Source: Candidatus Hydrogenedentota bacterium (lineage in GTDB: Bacteria; Hydrogenedentota; Hydrogenedentia; Hydrogenedentales; JAEUWI01). From it: a stretch of DNA of 64,000 nt. The first letter of the stretch is position 1; each line of letters starts with the position of its first letter. Location: positions 62,001 to 126,000 of the forward strand of contig JAEUWI010000007.1 of assembly GCA_016791475.1 (NCBI GenBank). Reading direction: 5' to 3'. The notes below the pieces were generated by a model. That model was not told the origin of the DNA, made no database searches, and saw only the letters and a program-made list of their open reading frames with translations. Position numbers and translations under genes: made by a program. This document shows positions 19,649 to 28,562 of the stretch, one piece after another.

Positions 19649-20496
19649 GCGCCCTGTGGCATTGCGCGCGGGTTGTTGTCCTGGTTTCGCTTGCAATGGG
19701 ATCGCATGCCCTCAGTCAGGAGCCGCTGCGCGAGTTTTCCGCCGCCGAGGCCCGGCAAGGGGTGGCGGTGGACGGGACCCACGTTTACGCCATCGACAAT
19801 CACCGTATCGGGAAGTACGATAAGTTCACGGGAGAACGGGTGGCAGGATGGGAGGCGGACGAGGCGCATCCCCTGGCGCATCTCAACAGCGGCCTGGTGC
19901 GGGATGGAAAGCTGATCTGCACCCATTCGAACTATGGCTCGCTCCCGATGACCAGCAGCGTGGAGATCTGGGACACGTCGACCCTGACCCACATCGAAAG
20001 CCACAGCTTTGGCGTGCTCTACGGTTCGTTGACCTGGCTGGACTGGCATGACGGCTTCTGGTGGGCCTGCTTCGCACACTACGAAGGGAAGGGCGGAGAG
20101 CCGGGCAAGGGCCCCGAGCACACGGTCGTTGTGAAGATGGATGATACCTGGCGCCCGCTCGAGTCGTGGGTGTTGCCGCCCGAAATTATTGCGCTGCTGA
20201 GGCCCCATAGCGCCTCTGGGGGTTCCTGGGGGCCGGAGGGACGCTTGTACATCACCGGGCATGATCGTGCGGAGCTGTACGCGATGGAACTGCCTCAGGC
20301 CGGTTCTGTCCTGCGCTGCGTCGAGACGATCCCCTTTCCCAACGAAGGGCAGGCCATCGCCTTTGACCGCTCGGGCACGGGATTGCTCTACGGGATTCTA
20401 CGCAAGTCGCGGACGATAGTGGCGGCACCCGTGGCGGGGAGAGTTCTTTCCACGGACAATCGTGGAGCAGTCGCTGGCAGCGACAGAGAAAATTGA
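19645..20496 (+). CDS. Secreted propeller-like protein of unknown function
   Basis: 283 residues, starting at a GTG within the overlap GTGA with the phosphoesterase stop. Signal peptide ~1-25 (VVVLVSLAMGSHALS). The body looks like one beta-propeller built from short strands with YAIDNHRIGKYDK, VEIWDTSTLTHIESH, LTWLDWHDGFWWACF, GRLYITGHDRAELYAM. I see no catalytic motif. Coupling to the phosphoesterase suggests a partner or substrate-binding role. Confidence 0.7.
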   Translation: MSALWHCARVVVLVSLAMGSHALSQEPLREFSAAEARQGVAVDGTHVYAIDNHRIGKYDKFTGERVAGWEADEAHPLAHLNSGLVRDGKLICTHSNYGSLPMTSSVEIWDTSTLTHIESHSFGVLYGSLTWLDWHDGFWWACFAHYEGKGGEPGKGPEHTVVVKMDDTWRPLESWVLPPEIIALLRPHSASGGSWGPEGRLYITGHDRAELYAMELPQAGSVLRCVETIPFPNEGQAIAFDRSGTGLLYGILRKSRTIVAAPVAGRVLSTDNRGAVAGSDREN

Positions 20497-20613
20497 ATCG
20501 CTGATTCCTTTTCGTAGTCCCATTCAGCATTGAAGATAAAGGCTGAATAGCGTGAATCCGACAGGCAGTCTTTCCCGAGAATTTCTGTACCTTCAAAGGC
20601 CCATAGAGGAATA

Positions 20614-20740
20614 TTTTCCCACAGATTAACACAGATCCGCGCAGATAAAAGGAGGAGATGCCAGAATGGTCCGTTCGGATGGTAAGGTGATGGATGATTC
20701 TTGCTTTATCTGTGCAGATCTGTGTGAATCTGTGGGAAAA
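20614..20740. repeat. Long inverted repeat, ACAGATTAACACAGAT family
   Basis: Two 36-base arms, 20614-20649 and 20705-20740, pair at 33 of 36 positions around a 55-base loop. Each arm is itself built from units related to CACAGAT. Directly after it, GTCCATTCGTGGTT at 20771-20784 recurs exactly at 37278-37291. The unit fills most of the 319-base gap before the second sulfatase (20497-20815). Confidence 0.85.
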
Positions 20741-20815
20741 ATCTTTGGTTGCGGCCAACGGCGGCTCTAAGTCCATTCGTGGTTGAAGGTGCGCGCAGTA
20801 GAAAGGGCTTCTATC

Positions 20816-22345
20816 ATGAAGACATTGCTTCGTTTAGCCACCGTGTTTATGTTTCTTGTTACAGTCGCCGCCGCATCGGATCGCCCCAACATCGTGGTGA
20901 TTCTCGCGGACGATCTGGGCTATGGCGACGTGGCGTGTTACAACCCGCAGTCTAAGATCCCCACGCCCAACCTCGACGCGATGGCGGCGGCGGGCATCCG
21001 CTTTACCGATGCCCACTCGCCGAGCGCGGTATGTTCGCCCACGCGCTATGCCCTGCTGACGGGAGCCTATGCCTGGCGCAGCGCCCTGAAGAGCAGCGTG
21101 CTCTGGGCGTGGGATGGTCCCCTCATCGCGAAGGGAACGCAGACGCTGCCGGGGATGTTGAAGGACGCGGGTTACGACACCGCCTGCATCGGCAAGTGGC
21201 ATCTGGGTTGGGATTGGGCGACGAAAGACGGGTCGCGCCCTAACGATACGATCCCCATGGGCAAGTGGGATGAGGGCGTTCGGGCTTCATTGGGCTACAG
21301 CATCGATTTAGTCAAACCGGTGGCCCAGGGCCCCACAACGCGGGGCTTTGACTACTACTTTGGCGACGATGTCCCCAACTTTCCACCCTATTGTTTCATC
21401 GAGAACGATACCTTACTCGGTGTGCCGGACATTCCGAAGCCGGCCGCCATGTTTGGGTCTCCAGGTCCCATGGTAAAGGGCTGGGATCTGGCTGGCGTGC
21501 TGCCCGCGTTGATGGAGCGGGCGGTGACTTACATCAGAGAGCCTTCGAGCGTGGCGACGATTCAGCGGCGCGCGGGAAGACCCTTCTTTCTCTACCTGTC
21601 ACTGACTTCGCCCCACAATCCCGTGGCACCCGCGTCCGAATTCATCGGGAAGAGCGGTGCGCACCGTTATGGCGATTTTGTGGTGGAAACGGACTGGGTC
21701 GTCGGCCGGGTGATGGAGGCGCTTAAGGTCGCGGGCGCGCTTGAGAATACGCTTGTGATTTTTACGAGCGACAATGGTTCGCCCGCTAACGACGGTGAAA
21801 ACATGAGTGGAAAGCCAGGCTCCGTGCTGGCCTACGGCCACAACCCGAGTCACATTTATCGGGGCATGAAGGCGGACATCTGGGAAGGCGGCCACCGCGT
21901 GCCCTTCATCGCGCAATGGCCGGGCAAAATTCCAGCGGGGGCGACCTCGAAAGAAATCATTTGCCACGTGGACCTGATGGCCACCCTGGCCGCCATCACG
22001 GGTACGCCCCTCCACGACGATGCCGCGCCGGACAGTTACAACATCGAGCCGGCATTGCGCGGCGAAGTGCTCGCCGGGCCAATCCGGGAGGCGACGGTGC
22101 ACCATTCGATCCAGGGCATGTTTGCCATTCGCCAGGGCCCGTGGAAGCTCATTGAAGGCCAGGGCAGCGGCGGCTGGACGCCCGGCGGCGACGATGGAAC
22201 ACCCGGCCAGCTTTACAATCTCGAGCAGGATCCTGGGGAGACCACAAACGCGTATGCCGAGCATCCGGATATTGTGAAGCGGCTATCCAACCTCCTGGAC
22301 ACCTATAGAGAGAGCGGGCGCAGCGTTTCGCGTGGACTGAAATAG
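20816..22345 (+). CDS. Secreted sulfatase (S1 type, CSPTR subclass)
   Basis: 509 residues from the ATG at 20816, where the signal peptide starts (MKTLLRLATVFMFLVTV); a start 11 codons earlier is possible. PNIVVILADDLGYGD, formylglycine site Cys73 in VCSPTRYALLTG, GKWHLGWDW and TSDNGSP identify an arylsulfatase. The segment near 300-350 (GHNPSHIYRGMKADIWEGGHRVPF) is the usual substrate-loop region. Expressed after the 36-base inverted repeat, so probably its own transcript. Shares little sequence with the sulfatase at 17025 outside the active site. Confidence 0.93.
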   Translation: MKTLLRLATVFMFLVTVAAASDRPNIVVILADDLGYGDVACYNPQSKIPTPNLDAMAAAGIRFTDAHSPSAVCSPTRYALLTGAYAWRSALKSSVLWAWDGPLIAKGTQTLPGMLKDAGYDTACIGKWHLGWDWATKDGSRPNDTIPMGKWDEGVRASLGYSIDLVKPVAQGPTTRGFDYYFGDDVPNFPPYCFIENDTLLGVPDIPKPAAMFGSPGPMVKGWDLAGVLPALMERAVTYIREPSSVATIQRRAGRPFFLYLSLTSPHNPVAPASEFIGKSGAHRYGDFVVETDWVVGRVMEALKVAGALENTLVIFTSDNGSPANDGENMSGKPGSVLAYGHNPSHIYRGMKADIWEGGHRVPFIAQWPGKIPAGATSKEIICHVDLMATLAAITGTPLHDDAAPDSYNIEPALRGEVLAGPIREATVHHSIQGMFAIRQGPWKLIEGQGSGGWTPGGDDGTPGQLYNLEQDPGETTNAYAEHPDIVKRLSNLLDTYRESGRSVSRGLK

Positions 22346-22382
22346 ACGCAGTGTTCCCGCCCGGTTCGACTCAAGAAAAAAG

Positions 22383-22413
22383 GGGCGCGTACCGGATACC
22401 CGAGTACGCGCCC
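22383..22413 (-). terminator. Rho-independent terminator of the Gfo/Idh/MocA gene
   Basis: Perfect 10-base stem, arms 22413-22404 and 22392-22383 (GGGCGCGTAC), 11-base loop, followed on the minus strand by CTTTTTTC. It is 22 bases past the minus-strand stop at 22435 and also faces the convergent sulfatase. Confidence 0.85.
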
Positions 22414-22434
22414 GAAAAAGATAATTCGGCCGGA

Positions 22435-23805
<1,371 letters not shown>

Positions 23806-23856
23806 GGCTTCGGGATCCTTTTCAGTGGAGGTCGCGTTGGAAAATGACTGACAGAC

Positions 23857-23885
23857 AGTCTAGCGGGCGATGCCGGGGGTGTCAA
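23857..23885 (-). promoter_or_regulatory. Sigma70-type promoter for the Gfo/Idh/MocA gene
   Basis: Minus strand: consensus -35 TTGACA (23885-23880), 17-base spacer, -10 TAGACT (23862-23857), 51 bases before the ATG at 23805. Confidence 0.7.
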
Positions 23886-23910
23886 TGTCGCGCTGCGACA
23901 GCAAACGTCG

Positions 23911-23975
23911 ATAGGACGGATTCGACGAATACGACGTATGGAATGAATCGGTTGTATTCGACCTATGCGTCCTAT
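23911..23975. repeat. Palindromic repeat, TAGGACGGATA family
   Basis: Inverted repeat with 25-base arms 23911-23935 and 23951-23975, 20 of 25 pairing, 15-base loop. Both ends carry ATAGGACG, the same terminal motif as the element at 16964. Located in the 353-base gap between divergent genes. Confidence 0.7.
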
Positions 23976-24087
23976 GCCTCTTCGCGATCAGAGGCGTGGC
24001 AATACCAATACGGAACCTTTTGATACGCCCGGCGTATGAAATCTACACACTTGCCCTGTGAATTGTGCGACTTCGGCGCTGAATGCG

Positions 24088-24104
24088 TTGGCACGACCTA
24101 TGCA
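24088..24104 (+). promoter_or_regulatory. Sigma54-type promoter upstream of the DUF1328 gene
   Basis: TTGGCACGACCTATGCA: GG at 24090-24091 and GC at 24102-24103 are separated by exactly 10 bases, and the TGGCACG half is the full -24 consensus. Start of transcription expected near 24115, right at the hairpin that follows. Confidence 0.65.
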
Positions 24105-24115
24105 CTTTACGAGCA

Positions 24116-24134
24116 GGCGGACATAACGTCCGCC
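24116..24134 (+). other. 5'-leader stem-loop before the DUF1328 gene
   Basis: Perfect 7-base stem GGCGGAC/GTCCGCC around the loop ATAAC, ending 8 bases before the ribosome site AAAGGAGG (24143-24150). Given the sigma54-type site, this hairpin would form the very 5' end of the mRNA. Confidence 0.55.
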
Positions 24135-24158
24135 ATCAGCCGAAAGGAGGATAGCTCC

Positions 24159-24338
24159 ATGTTGTACTGGGCGCTTGTATTCTTTATTGTGTCGATTGTC
24201 GCGGCGGTGCTGGGCTTTGGCGGCATCGCGGCCACCACGGCGGGGATCGCGCAGATCCTGTTCTACATCTTCCTGGTGCTCTTCCTCGTGTCTCTCATTA
24301 CGGGGCTGGTGCGGCGAGGCACACCGGGGCCGTTGTGA
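24159..24338 (+). CDS. DUF1328 small membrane protein (YtjA family)
   Basis: 59 residues, the family's normal size, starting at the ATG 8 bases after AAAGGAGG. Two transmembrane helices: [16 protein letters not shown], then the conserved [15 protein letters not shown] and a second hydrophobic run ending in the short basic tail GLVRR. Known members are stress-induced inner-membrane proteins without assigned activity. A sigma54-type promoter and leader hairpin lie directly upstream, and the Ig-like gene follows 73 bases downstream, probably on the same transcript. Confidence 0.92.
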   Translation: MLYWALVFFIVSIVAAVLGFGGIAATTAGIAQILFYIFLVLFLVSLITGLVRRGTPGPL

Positions 24339-24411
24339 CGGGAACCTTTGGGACCGGAAAGTGATTATGGCGTTGCATGGCAACGGCAAACTTGAAATAG
24401 GAGGAGACACC

Positions 24412-25344
24412 ATGAACCTGCAGCGAAACACCGGTTGGAAGGGCAAATGCCGGATGGGCATCGTATTCGCCCTGGCAATTGTCCTGGCGCCCGCCGCGTC
24501 GGCGGTTGAGGCGAACCCCGCCCAGATCGAGATCAAGACCGCCGATCAGGTCGTTACGATCGGCGTGACCCACGAGGGAACCCCCGTGCCGGCCGCGAGC
24601 ATTACCTCGGTAAAGCTCTACGTGGACAACCACGATTACGACCATATGATCACGGTCGAGAAGAAGGACGGCGCGGTGACCATTCGCCCGACCGAGGCGC
24701 TGGAGCTGGGTCACTATGATCTGGCGATCAAGACGGGCCAGGGCGAAGTGCGCGTGCCCGTGACGGCGCTACAGGATATTGCCGACGCCGGACTGGAAGC
24801 CCGCGCGAAGCGCCAGGGCGTTACGGTGGATGAAATTCGGGCCCAGCTCGGCATCAGTCAGTCCCTGGGCCAGGAACGTATCGACCTGAATCTCTCCGAG
24901 GTCTACTATGTGGGCCAGTCGCTCAAAATGAAGATGGACGTGCGGGCAGATCGCACCGCGGCGTGGATGGTGAACGGCGCGGCGGTGGAAGCCCCCGGTG
25001 GCTCGCTGAACTACCCCTTCGAGCAGACGGGTGTTTATGACCTGGCATACGTGGAGAAGGAGGGCGAAAAAACGGTGGCTCTTGCCCTGGGAACGGTCAC
25101 GGTCGTCGCGGAACCCCCGATAGCCGTCACGGTGAAGGCCGGTGTAACCCAGACGCTCAAGGGCCCCGAAGGTTATGGGCGCTACACGTGGAAGCTGGAT
25201 GGCGCGGATGCGGGCACGGCGTCTTCCTGGAAGGGCGCTTTTGAGAGTCCCGGTACGCACAGTGTGACCGTTCGCGCGGAGGCGCCCTCGGCGGAATCCG
25301 CCCAGTCCCTTCGCGAACTGACCTACGCCATCACGGTGGAGTAG
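24412..25344 (+). CDS. Exported Ig/PKD-like protein of unknown function
   Basis: 310 residues from the ATG at 24412, preceded by GGAGGAG about 6 bases away; the frame is open further upstream but without a signal. Signal peptide ~1-32 (MGIVFALAIVLAPAASA). The rest is beta-rich: an N-terminal Ig-like domain (about 35-125), a short helical linker (DIADAGLEARAKRQGVTVDE) and two further Ig-like segments (~155-230 and ~235-310) ending TYAITVE. No enzyme motif. Overlaps the convergent TPR gene by 14 bases. Confidence 0.72.
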   Translation: MNLQRNTGWKGKCRMGIVFALAIVLAPAASAVEANPAQIEIKTADQVVTIGVTHEGTPVPAASITSVKLYVDNHDYDHMITVEKKDGAVTIRPTEALELGHYDLAIKTGQGEVRVPVTALQDIADAGLEARAKRQGVTVDEIRAQLGISQSLGQERIDLNLSEVYYVGQSLKMKMDVRADRTAAWMVNGAAVEAPGGSLNYPFEQTGVYDLAYVEKEGEKTVALALGTVTVVAEPPIAVTVKAGVTQTLKGPEGYGRYTWKLDGADAGTASSWKGAFESPGTHSVTVRAEAPSAESAQSLRELTYAITVE

Positions 25345-26248
25345 CGGTTCCCGCTCCCAGCAGTAGATCGATTTCCAGCAGGTCCGCACCCGATGCCCCG
25401 AGGTTGCGGGCCTGCGTTTCATATTCACGGGCCCGCGTCTCTTCGCCGGCCAGGGCCAGGGCGACGGCGCACTCCGTTACCAGCCACGTGTCGGGACGCT
25501 CGGGGTTGATGCGCCCCTGCAGTTCAACCAGCGCCGCCAGGGCGTCCTCGTGCTGGTGCACCGTGTCACCCCGCTTTGCGTACATGCGCGCCCGGAGCAG
25601 GAGCCACGAGCTGCGCCAGCGGGCTTTTTCCAGCCCGGCTTCGATCTCGGCCCGTGCGGCGTCGAGCTGACCGCCATCCACCATGGCGCGGACCCAGGCG
25701 CGATGGAGCACTACACTGGGGTTGCGCGATCGGGCCAGCGCGAGGGCCGAGGCCTGATCGTCATAGCGCCCGAGTTGCCCCAAACAGCGGGACTCGCCCA
25801 GAAACCAGTCCACTTCGGGATAGGGCGCCTTGAGCGCCTCGCGCCACGCATCGAGCGCCTCGGGCCATTTCGTCTGCGCTTCCAGCACCTGAGCCAGCAG
25901 CGCCTGGCCCGGCGCGCGTCGTCCGTCATCGTCGTAGAGGGCAATGGCGCGCTGTGCGGCGGATTCCGCATCGGTCCAATGGCCCAGACGAAGGTGGGCC
26001 TCGGCCAGGCCCTGGAGCGCGGCGCTGAAGCGGGGCTGCAATGCCAGCGCGCCGTCGAAGTCGATGATGGCGGCATTCCACTGGCCCAGAGACTGATACT
26101 CGAAGGCCCGGGCGGCCAGCAGGCGCGCCGTGGGGCCCTCCTGTTCTATCCGGTGGCTCACGGCATGGATAACGTCGCCGGGGCTGTCATGGGCCGACGC
26201 GGGGGTAACCGCCAGGGCGCAGAGCAGGGCCAGGGCACATCGACGCAT
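25331..26248 (-). CDS. Exported TPR-repeat protein
   Basis: 305 residues, signal peptide ~1-19 (LALLCALAVTPASA). Tetratricopeptide-like helices run from ~40 to 290: AARAFEYQSLGQWNAAIIDFDGALALQP is a clear repeat, followed by AEAHLRLGHWTDAESAAQRAI and DAWREALKAPYPE. It begins 4 bases after the stop of the phosphoesterase gene upstream on the same strand (TGATTCCATG), so the two form an operon. Likely a periplasmic scaffold. Confidence 0.82.
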   Translation of the reverse strand: MRRCALALLCALAVTPASAHDSPGDVIHAVSHRIEQEGPTARLLAARAFEYQSLGQWNAAIIDFDGALALQPRFSAALQGLAEAHLRLGHWTDAESAAQRAIALYDDDGRRAPGQALLAQVLEAQTKWPEALDAWREALKAPYPEVDWFLGESRCLGQLGRYDDQASALALARSRNPSVVLHRAWVRAMVDGGQLDAARAEIEAGLEKARWRSSWLLLRARMYAKRGDTVHQHEDALAALVELQGRINPERPDTWLVTECAVALALAGEETRAREYETQARNLGASGADLLEIDLLLGAGTATPP

Positions 26249-26252
26249 GGAA

Positions 26253-28274
26253 TCAGCGCTTGATCTGGAAGGCCAGGAACTCGGCCTTACTCTTCGGCCC
26301 TACGATATAGCCCATCCGCGATTCAGGCAGTGCCGCACTCAACGCCACCGGAATCTCCATATCATCCAGGCCCTCGATCTTCAGCGTATTGCCTTCCACG
26401 ACGCAGATGAGCTGGAGCCACTTCCCGGCTTCCAACGACATCTTTTTCTCCGCCAATACCTTTTCAACCCCTCCGGTCACCTGGCTGACGCGGACTACGC
26501 CGTCGGCCTGGTGGAAGATGGCGCTCAGATAGTTCTTTTCGTCCACATAACCGAAGACCAGGCCGGCCGCGGTGCCGCCCTGCTCGGGCAATCGGATCAG
26601 CGTTTCAAAATCGAAGGCGTTCCATTTCAGCGGTTCAAAGAGAGCGATAGAAGCCTGATCCGCCGCGGTAACCTGCAGGTGTTTGCGCTTGCCGTCTTCC
26701 CCGGCAATCACCGCGGCCGCCTTTTCATCGCCCCCCACGACCTTCCAGTCTGAGGGCGGGGCGCCCGCCGCGTCTTCAGAGAAATTCAGGTTGTGACGCG
26801 TAATCAGGGAGAGATCGTCTTTGGGCTGCCAGGGCTTTTCGATACGTTTCGGCGTCACCGTGCCCTCTTTCACGATGCTGAAGAGGTCGCGGGTCACCCC
26901 ATCCTTGTTCAGCATGATGCCCTTCAGGGTGTCGCCATCGATATCGACGATGACCGAGCCATACTCCACAATGATCTCGCGCATCACCGGCATGGTGCCC
27001 CGACGGCTCATATCCGCGCCGCCATTGCCCGTCACCACGGAAACGTGGCCCTCGTTGGGGTGAAGGCCCTCGCTCTTGCGGTAGGCTCCGTCGCCCTCCG
27101 GATTACCGTCGCCATCGTCCAGCACCACGTTTTCCGCCACCGTCGGCGTGTGGTATGCGCCGTCGATAAGCATGCTCCGTTCATAGATGTGGGAGTGGCC
27201 GGTCAGCACGAGGTCGACGCCGGCGGACTCCAGGATGGGCATGAAATTCTCGCGCATTTCGATGAGCTGCTGCTCCTTGTTGCTGTCGTGGGAGCCCAGC
27301 GTGTAGGGCGGATGATGCCAGAAGGCGATGAGCCACTTGGCTTTGGCCTGCTCCAGATCCGCGCGCAGCCACTGGGCCATGGCGGCGTCGGGGCTGCGAT
27401 CCAGATCATGGGAGTCGAGGCAGATGAAGTGGGCGTCGGCAATGTCGAAGGAATAGTAGGCCTCGGTGCCGGAAGCCACGCCACCCGCCTCGGCGGCCGT
27501 GGGACAGACATAGGCATCGTAGTAGGGGCCGGTGCCGGAGATGCCGCGAGAACTGGCGCCCTCATGATTGCCCATCGAAGCCCAGCAAACGGTGTTGCGC
27601 AGTGTGGCGTCATAGGGCGCAAAGAAATTGCTCTGAAACTGGCCGTCCGTGCCCTTGCCATAGGCCATATCGCCCACGTGCAGGTAGTGATCCAGCGGGC
27701 GCTTTGTCTCGGCAATGTAGTTCCGCATCGCGGTGTGCACGTCCGCCTGGTTCTGATCGCCCGTTCCCGAATCACCCACGACCCACAGGCGCATGCTGGA
27801 TTTCGAACCCAGCGGTGGGTGGGTAAGGAAGTAATGCTCGCTGTCGCCGCCCGCAAGAAGCGTGTCGCCATTGAAGACGCCATAGTAGTACTTCGTGGCG
27901 GGCGAGAGGCCCGTCACATGGGCCTCATACTGCCGGGTGTTGGCGGGCGTGGACGGATCCTCATCGGTCTTCTTTCGCTTCGCGGCCTCCTCCGCACTTT
28001 CCGCGTAAAGCCGGAGCACGTCCGCGGGGGCATCCACATCGACCGAGACCCGCAACGTAATGGCGTCGCCGCTCACCTCGCTGGTCAGGGCATCCGGCGC
28101 GGCGCCATAGCGCAACACGGGCGTTGTCTCCGCGTTGGTGCGCCAGACCACCACCACGGTTTCCGGCGTGGCCTGTTGCAGGTAGGGTCCGCGAAACAGG
28201 GGCGCGGCGGCGTTGACGGTAATCGCGAGTGCGCCGGTCGCGGCGAGGGCGAAGGCGAGAAGGAGCCTGTGCAT
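26253..28274 (-). CDS. Secreted metallophosphoesterase with C-terminal beta-sandwich
   Basis: 673 residues from the ATG at 28274, which has GGAGA 7 bases upstream; an in-frame start 12 codons earlier lacks a site. Signal peptide ~1-22. A purple acid phosphatase-type N-domain (~22-150, FRGPYLQQATPETVVVVWRT) precedes the phosphoesterase core: VVGDSGTGDQ, HVGDMAYG, MGNHEG, WHHPPYT and TGHSHIYERS. From ~500 on, a laminin-G/DUF1080-like sandwich (AAGLVFGYVDEKNYLSAIFH) probably binds carbohydrate. Operon with the TPR gene. Confidence 0.92.
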   Translation of the reverse strand: MHRLLLAFALAATGALAITVNAAAPLFRGPYLQQATPETVVVVWRTNAETTPVLRYGAAPDALTSEVSGDAITLRVSVDVDAPADVLRLYAESAEEAAKRKKTDEDPSTPANTRQYEAHVTGLSPATKYYYGVFNGDTLLAGGDSEHYFLTHPPLGSKSSMRLWVVGDSGTGDQNQADVHTAMRNYIAETKRPLDHYLHVGDMAYGKGTDGQFQSNFFAPYDATLRNTVCWASMGNHEGASSRGISGTGPYYDAYVCPTAAEAGGVASGTEAYYSFDIADAHFICLDSHDLDRSPDAAMAQWLRADLEQAKAKWLIAFWHHPPYTLGSHDSNKEQQLIEMRENFMPILESAGVDLVLTGHSHIYERSMLIDGAYHTPTVAENVVLDDGDGNPEGDGAYRKSEGLHPNEGHVSVVTGNGGADMSRRGTMPVMREIIVEYGSVIVDIDGDTLKGIMLNKDGVTRDLFSIVKEGTVTPKRIEKPWQPKDDLSLITRHNLNFSEDAAGAPPSDWKVVGGDEKAAAVIAGEDGKRKHLQVTAADQASIALFEPLKWNAFDFETLIRLPEQGGTAAGLVFGYVDEKNYLSAIFHQADGVVRVSQVTGGVEKVLAEKKMSLEAGKWLQLICVVEGNTLKIEGLDDMEIPVALSAALPESRMGYIVGPKSKAEFLAFQIKR

Positions 28275-28334
28275 GGGATGTTCTCCAGTCGATAACGGGC
28301 GCCTCGACACAAAGCGCCACTTTTTGAAAGGTTC

Positions 28335-28363
28335 AGCATAGTGACTGAACCGCGTTTATTCAA
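28335..28363 (-). promoter_or_regulatory. Sigma70-type promoter overlapping a palindrome
   Basis: Minus strand: -35 TTGAAT (28363-28358), 17-base spacer, -10 TATGCT (28340-28335), 61 bases before the phosphoesterase ATG. A perfect GGTTCAG-N8-CTGAACC palindrome (28330-28351) covers the -10 and spacer and could be an operator. Confidence 0.55.
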
Positions 28364-28397
28364 GAAAAGATCGGCTTCCGGGCTCCGGATCGTAGGG

Positions 28398-28427
28398 TTG
28401 CACGGAATCACGTGGGCTGAGTAAGAT
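28398..28427 (+). promoter_or_regulatory. Possible sigma70-type promoter for the third hybrid kinase
   Basis: -35 TTGCAC (28398-28403), 18-base spacer, -10 TAAGAT (28422-28427); it lies 135 bases before the ATG at 28563. Weak match. Confidence 0.3.
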
Positions 28428-28562
28428 AGTTTCGGCTATTAAAATAGTCTGCGTAGTGTTAATCGGCTTTCTGGACGTTACGCGGCGCGCGCTGCCTGTG
28501 CGTCGACTCCGGCACCCCGCTGGACCGTCCGGTTCTGCCCTGTTGCTGGAGAACTGGAACGC

